The notes under the pieces are model-generated. The model had not been told where the DNA came from. It made no database searches and saw only the letters and a list, made by a program, of their open reading frames with translations. This document shows, one piece after another, positions 58,963 to 64,000 of a stretch of DNA of 64,000 bases. The stretch's first letter is position 1; every line of letters begins with the position of its first letter. A program made the translations under genes and the position numbers. The stretch is from Oxyruncus cristatus (Eukaryota > Chordata > Aves > Passeriformes > Cotingidae): NCBI GenBank assembly GCA_013399855.1, contig VXAY01004974.1:124001-188000 (forward strand), given 5' to 3'.

Positions 58963-61748
58963 TGAAGGAGTGGATGAGAATCAGCCTATTCTTTCTGCAA
59001 CAGCAGCAAGGATAGTTTTGGTTTTAGTAACGTAAGTCACGCAGTGACAGAGGTCAGGCGGAAGCACCCAAAGCACTGTAGCAGGGCTGTGCAGGCAGCC
59101 CAAATGCTCAGCAGTAAACACCTACTCGAGCCCAGAAAGGTAGGGAAGTCTTACATGAGCTACTGAAAAGAACAGGAAATAACATTATGTTTTATTTCTG
59201 TCTGCAGAGCAGCCCACAGCTCTACAAATGAAGAGATAGAGATTTCCTCTCATCGGCCTTAAAAAAGTACTACATTGTAACCAAGACAACAGATTTGTTA
59301 CCATCTGAAAATTATCGTTGCTCTATAGCAACCAGGTCCCTTCTGTCTGGCTGTTGCTGCCAGATGTTCATTTCATTGTAATTTAGCCATACACTCAAGA
59401 CACTGGCTTGCACTGCCCTTGCTCTGTTTTCCCCGTTAGCAATTCTCTTTGCTTCCTGGTCATGATTTCATTAGCAGTAACTCATACAGCAGACAGGTGA
59501 AGTTGTACAAAGAAGTTTTTATTAAGCGTGCTGATGGGCTGTGCTGCCTGCTGAAGCTCTGCAGATAGACAGCCCCTGTTTTCTAGGTTGCAATGCTAAG
59601 CTCTGCACTGGAGTAGGAGCCTTCTGAAAAGCCTTTCTCCACTGTCCCTTGGGCAGCTGTCACTCATCTCCTCCATCTAAAGCAGTAAACCCTGCTTCCC
59701 CAGACACACCCCAGGTAACAACATGGACACACTTCAGGCTTGTAAAGCTAGAGCAACATCTTTTTCCAACATCTTTTGTCTTTGGCCTTCCCTCTCCCCA
59801 ACCCCTTTTCACAGCCTGTTCTTGTTCCCTGCAGACTGTTATTAATGCTATGCTTTAAAGGGATTTCACCTTTTAAGGAGAAGGCTACCAATTACAATCC
59901 ATTTGAGCCACTTCTGCATGTATAAACTGAGCTCAGATACCATCTCAAAGAAGCCAGTGGCTTCTATTCCCCATGTTCCTGCACTAGAATATGCTAACTT
60001 GTAAAGCTAAGCACAGCTTTGAATTTAGGCATTACACAGTTACCAGCACAGAGAAAGACAAACCTTTCATTTATTACAAAAATCTTAATTTTTTTTTTTT
60101 AAAGTTACTTGAAAAATAGTCTTGCCCTGTACTTCCAGAAGCAACAGTGCTAAGAAGGTCAGTTTGCCTTGTGGCTTACCCACTTATCAAAGTATTCCAT
60201 TCAGCTCACCCCCATCTCGCTTTCTAACATTAGCCAGATTTACTTTCCTTAATGACCAGCTTTTATGGCCTCATCTCTACATGTATTTACCCAGCTGCTC
60301 TGGATTTGCTAGGTGAGCATGTGTGCCACTTCATGTTTCAGAAGGGCTTTTAACCCTCGCCTCTGGGCAGTCAGGATTTCCTGCTCTGCAGCAGCAGGAA
60401 CAGGGCGAGACAGGAAACTGCCGGCTGCTGCCACGGGCTGGGAGGGAGAAAGGTCAGCGGCTGGGCTTGTACTTTCTCATTACTGCCACATCCTCAGGGT
60501 TGCGTCTAGTCAAGAACTGAACTAGCAAACTGCCCTTTTATGTTCTCAGTATTTGCCAAACTTAATTTGCGTACACAACATCAGTGATATTCCTTGTCTT
60601 TGAACTGCTTTGGATACCATATTTGTGAGTCAGCACTGACTGATGCAACGGCAATGCCGGATATCCGCATGATCAGTGTCCGTGTCACTCATGGGAACAG
60701 AACCAAGCCCTTCCAGCTCCTGAAAGGGCGCAGCTTTATCACAGCCCTGTCTTGAGACCATCCATTTTATATTTTGCTATGTAGAAGCACTCTGGGAAGT
60801 CAGCCACTCAGACAAGCCATATCATATTGAACAGCAGAGCTGGGACAATCATTTGACATTCATCATTTAAAAATATTTTTTAAATATTATTTTTAAACAA
60901 AAACCCTTTCCACCTATTTCCTACTTTGATCTGAAGTTCTAGAAGCATTGACTTGAACTTTACTTGATTACAGTCCCATCATGAAGTTTTGTCCATCACC
61001 TTTCTGCACACACACAACTCCATTGCTGTTTTACCCTTTAGAAGCCTGCTATGATACTTTATAGCACTACAACAAATACATTAATGTAAATAATGCTATG
61101 TCCCTGTACGGGTGTGGAACACTACTGCGTACTACCATGAAGGTAGAAACAGCAGACTGCTACTCAAATAGGAGTGTTATACTGGAATTTTTGAACAGTC
61201 AATTGAAATAAATTTTGCTTCATTCTGAATCAAAATGAACCATTCATAAAGTTTCTCTTAAAAAGATCAATGCTTTTTGCACTTTTTCCAAAGTGCAAAA
61301 CCAAATTCATATATTAATCATTTCACAGCATATGTGTTATTGAAACTTGCATTGGTAAAACCTGCAAGTAACAATACAATTCAAAATATCATAGCCCCCA
61401 TATTTTTAAAAAGGAATATTCTTCTTTTATTTAAAAACTGAGAGCACTACTATTTTTCAGAGACAACATGGCAAACATCTTTGAGCAATACCACCTCTGC
61501 CCTTTGAGCAGAGCAAACCTTAAAGCTGAACATGAAAAAAGCAGCCACCTGCCAATTCTGGTCTCCACAGAGAACCTAAAGGAAGACATCGATTTATGGT
61601 AAAGGTAATATGAATTCAAAGTCAGTGCTGGGACTATAAGACCATAAACAGTGAAGCCTATAGTATTTACACAGCTGCAAGTTCAGATCCAACTTTTTAT
61701 AAAATTTATGTATTACAAACAAAAGAGAACACTGGTGGGGTCTGGCTG

Positions 61749-64000
61749 TCATCCTGAGACAAGTATATCATCATCTAAGATCTCCTTCAAATTGAGACTT
61801 GCTGGATCTAAGTAAAAATACTGCATTTTAATGCTGTTAATAGAAGGGAAACACAAATAAAATGCTTGGCTGTCAGGTAGCTTTCTCCCTCCTGTGAGCA
61901 AGCACACAAAACGATTTGGATCATATTGAGAAATTGTGATAGTTCTACAAGGTGAACCTCATCGTTAGCTCTTCTGTCTCCTGCATACTATGACTTTTGC
62001 AGTTTTTGTGAAATATGTCTTAAGACTGAATTATGGTGTTAACACAAGACAATTCAACGGCTCTTTCTGGCAGTGAGTGATTTCAGCCATTTTGGCTTAA
62101 AAAGGTACAAAGACTTTATAGCAATAATGCAGATAACTGAGAAATAATTCTGCTCACAATGGTGCTTTAGTGCACGCAGAACTTTCAGGCAGATTCCAGG
62201 ACCTTACCACGGAGGTTTTACGTAAGACATGAGCACAGCAGCAAGAAATGAGACGCCTGTTGCCATAACTCAATACAACAGGTCTTTGAAATATGGGGAA
62301 GCTGAGAAAGACAAGGTATGCTCCTGTGTTTTATTAAGAGAACTTTCCAAGAGCAGTTGAATATGGTCACTGCGCTGCCCAAACACGGAGTGCTGAGGAG
62401 GTGAAATTTCTGAACCAAGTAGCCTTTTGGTGTTCAGGTGTGGTTTTGCCCTTCCTTCAGTGAAATTCTTTCACTTTCCTGTTTTGCAGATGGGACACAA
62501 AAGCAGAGCTCCTATTAGCATACATGTACAAATTCAATCTCTTCTCTCTCTCAAAGTGCCAAAGCTTTCATACTAGTTTTCCTTAGGTAAGAGTTCATCA
62601 CCAAATTAAAGTGAAGCAATATGACACGTTAGTAGAATGTATTTGTTTAGTTTCATCACAAAACCCACATACTTGTTTAGGCCAATTTTCTTTTTATTAA
62701 TAATATAAGGTTCTGTAATCTCTTAACATTACAACTGAAGTTTTACAGTTAATCTCACACTAAAATGACAAACACTGTTTGGCTTTATTTGCAGAAAATT
62801 AAGTTACAACCTTGATAAACATACATTTCCAAGATTGTGAAGCAATTTGTGTTTTCTGGATTTCAGTGCTAATGTATCCTTGCCTTTGAGATTTGTTTCA
62901 GTTAATTAACATTGCTACGGAACAACTATTTGGCCTGGCCTCTGTTCACAGCTATAGGCAAAGATGACATCCCTAACTTAACCAATATACTGTGAGTCAA
63001 ATCAAGACATGTTTTTCTTTGACTGCAAGATTTAGACCCTGGATCAACTTCTAACAGATTTAATTCTTTCCCCTCAAAACTTTTATACAGGTCTCTAATG
63101 TAAACATATTTTACAGTCAAGCCATAGTCACTCTGCACCTTTCCTCCTTCAAAGGGAGCAGAAGCTATGTAATTGGAAGTAATTACAAGCTTAATTAAAA
63201 CTGCTTGTAACTTATATATGGCCAAATTAGTCAAGCAAATGCAAAAGTCATGTGTTAGGCATCGGCACTTCTGATCTGCATGGATCAACCTCCATGTCTG
63301 AACAGGCTGCAGCTACGGGAAGTGAAGTCTGTAGAAAGAAAGCAGAGATACAGAAGAAGAGTGGTGGAAGTCTGTAGTATCAGAGAAAGTAAGACTTCAT
63401 TCAAATGGTGAATGATCAGTGTGTATCTAGGTCTTCTGAACTTGCATTACCTTTTTTTCCTATTTTCACTAGGAATTCAAAAGTGAAGTTAAAGATAGTA
63501 ATACATATGTTTCAGCTGTAGTTTCACTAAGCTGTGACTGGTTCATAAGACAGAGAAATACTTAGGAAGACAGGAATAGGGCAGCCAGTAGAAAAAAAAA
63601 ATCCATTACATTTGTAGTTAATCTTTTCCTCAGAGCTATCCAGTGACAGTGCTTTGGGACCCTTATAGTCTGTTATTTCACTTTCCCATATGACAATTGA
63701 CATACAGTTAAAATCTTTACTGCTTTTTAAATCACTTCAGAAGTCGTGGCTATTTAAAGGTTAGAGAGTATAAGGAGTTTTTACCAGTCTACTTTCAATA
63801 CAAAAAAGGGATGAGCAAACCATAGTGAGAAAATAAAAAAAATGGGGAGGATGTTGTAGAGCTGTGTCGTACTTCAGTCAAAATCTTAAGAGACCAGTAT
63901 TAACTAAGCTATGAGTACTTATTCTAGTTCTCTTTGTGCTGTCATTCTGCAAAAAAGCTTCACATACTTTCCTTCAAAATTAATTCTTCATAGTTAGACA
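61749..64000. other. Terminal region, no confirmed gene
   Basis: AT-rich DNA. On the minus strand a possible two-exon 47-codon frame (62266-62208 joined to 61833-61749) has consensus splice sites but no recognised homologue. A 120-codon minus frame (63288-62926) also has none. Nothing in this stretch is supported well enough to call a gene. Confidence 0.45.

Larger units (their letters stand above)
53653..61748. other. Gene-free region
   Basis: AT-rich noncoding DNA with T-rich tracts at 54121-54160 and 58929-58962, and a locally GC-richer patch at about 57400-57900 without strong CpG density. Overlapping open frames on both strands in that patch (up to 128 codons) show no family that I recognise. 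Confidence 0.55.

Noticed and set aside
62926..63288. 120-codon minus frame with a stretch (VKYVYIRDLYKSFEGKELNL) that briefly looked like a netrin/NTR module
   Set aside because: No conserved cysteine pattern or YLIxG motif follows, no good donor ends it, and the first codon is TTG rather than ATG. Likely a chance open frame.
24151..64000. Search for AGPS exons or a second TTC30 on either strand
   Set aside because: No segment resembling the AGPS C-terminus (for example NIFGNRNLL) or TTC30 blocks was found by eye. A translated search would be decisive.
1..64000. tRNA genes, CRISPR arrays and endogenous retrovirus
   Set aside because: No tRNA B-box with a foldable cloverleaf, no spaced repeats and no retroviral reading frames or paired LTRs were seen.

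Overview
The window looks like bird nuclear DNA. It has low gene density and three copies or fragments of CR1 LINEs in the chicken-repeat style. It also holds degenerate palindromic MITE-like elements of a kind known from reptiles and birds, and AT-rich introns broken by two compact CpG islands. The gene order matches amniote PDE11A-TTC30 synteny (human 2q31.2).

Layout. (1) 1-15554, + strand: the 3' end of PDE11A, with three coding exons (685-759, 1592-1675, 15393-15554) joined in frame. They encode the last helices of the phosphodiesterase catalytic domain and a divergent C-terminal tail. The final intron is 13.7 kb and carries a 5S-rRNA-derived element, a possible degenerate MITE and simple repeats; a CR1 fragment lies near its start. 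(2) 15555-about 16430: putative PDE11A 3' UTR. (3) 16430-21180: intergenic, with one MITE-like element. (4) 21180-24150, + strand: the intronless TTC30 (IFT70) gene, 666 codons, in a CpG island. A tandem 44-bp promoter module carries two near-palindromic RFX X-boxes, the expected switch for a ciliary gene. (5) 24150-64000: almost 40 kb with no gene I can recognise. It has an orphan CpG island (29850-30570), MITE-like palindromes (32.5, 39.1 and 49.1 kb), and a pair of inverted CR1 segments (52.1 and 53.3 kb) that match at 140 of 145 positions. There are also a few hairpins and homopolymer tracts.

Functionally the two genes are unrelated neighbours. PDE11A hydrolyses cAMP and cGMP. TTC30 is a TPR subunit of the IFT-B train that builds cilia. 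They share a strand, and the TTC30 start codon lies about 6 kb downstream of the PDE11A stop codon. I found no second TTC30 copy and no AGPS exons, both of which human synteny would place beyond TTC30. I found no endogenous virus, tRNA gene or CRISPR. Most open frames outside the two genes are what AT-rich or CpG-rich noncoding DNA gives by chance.
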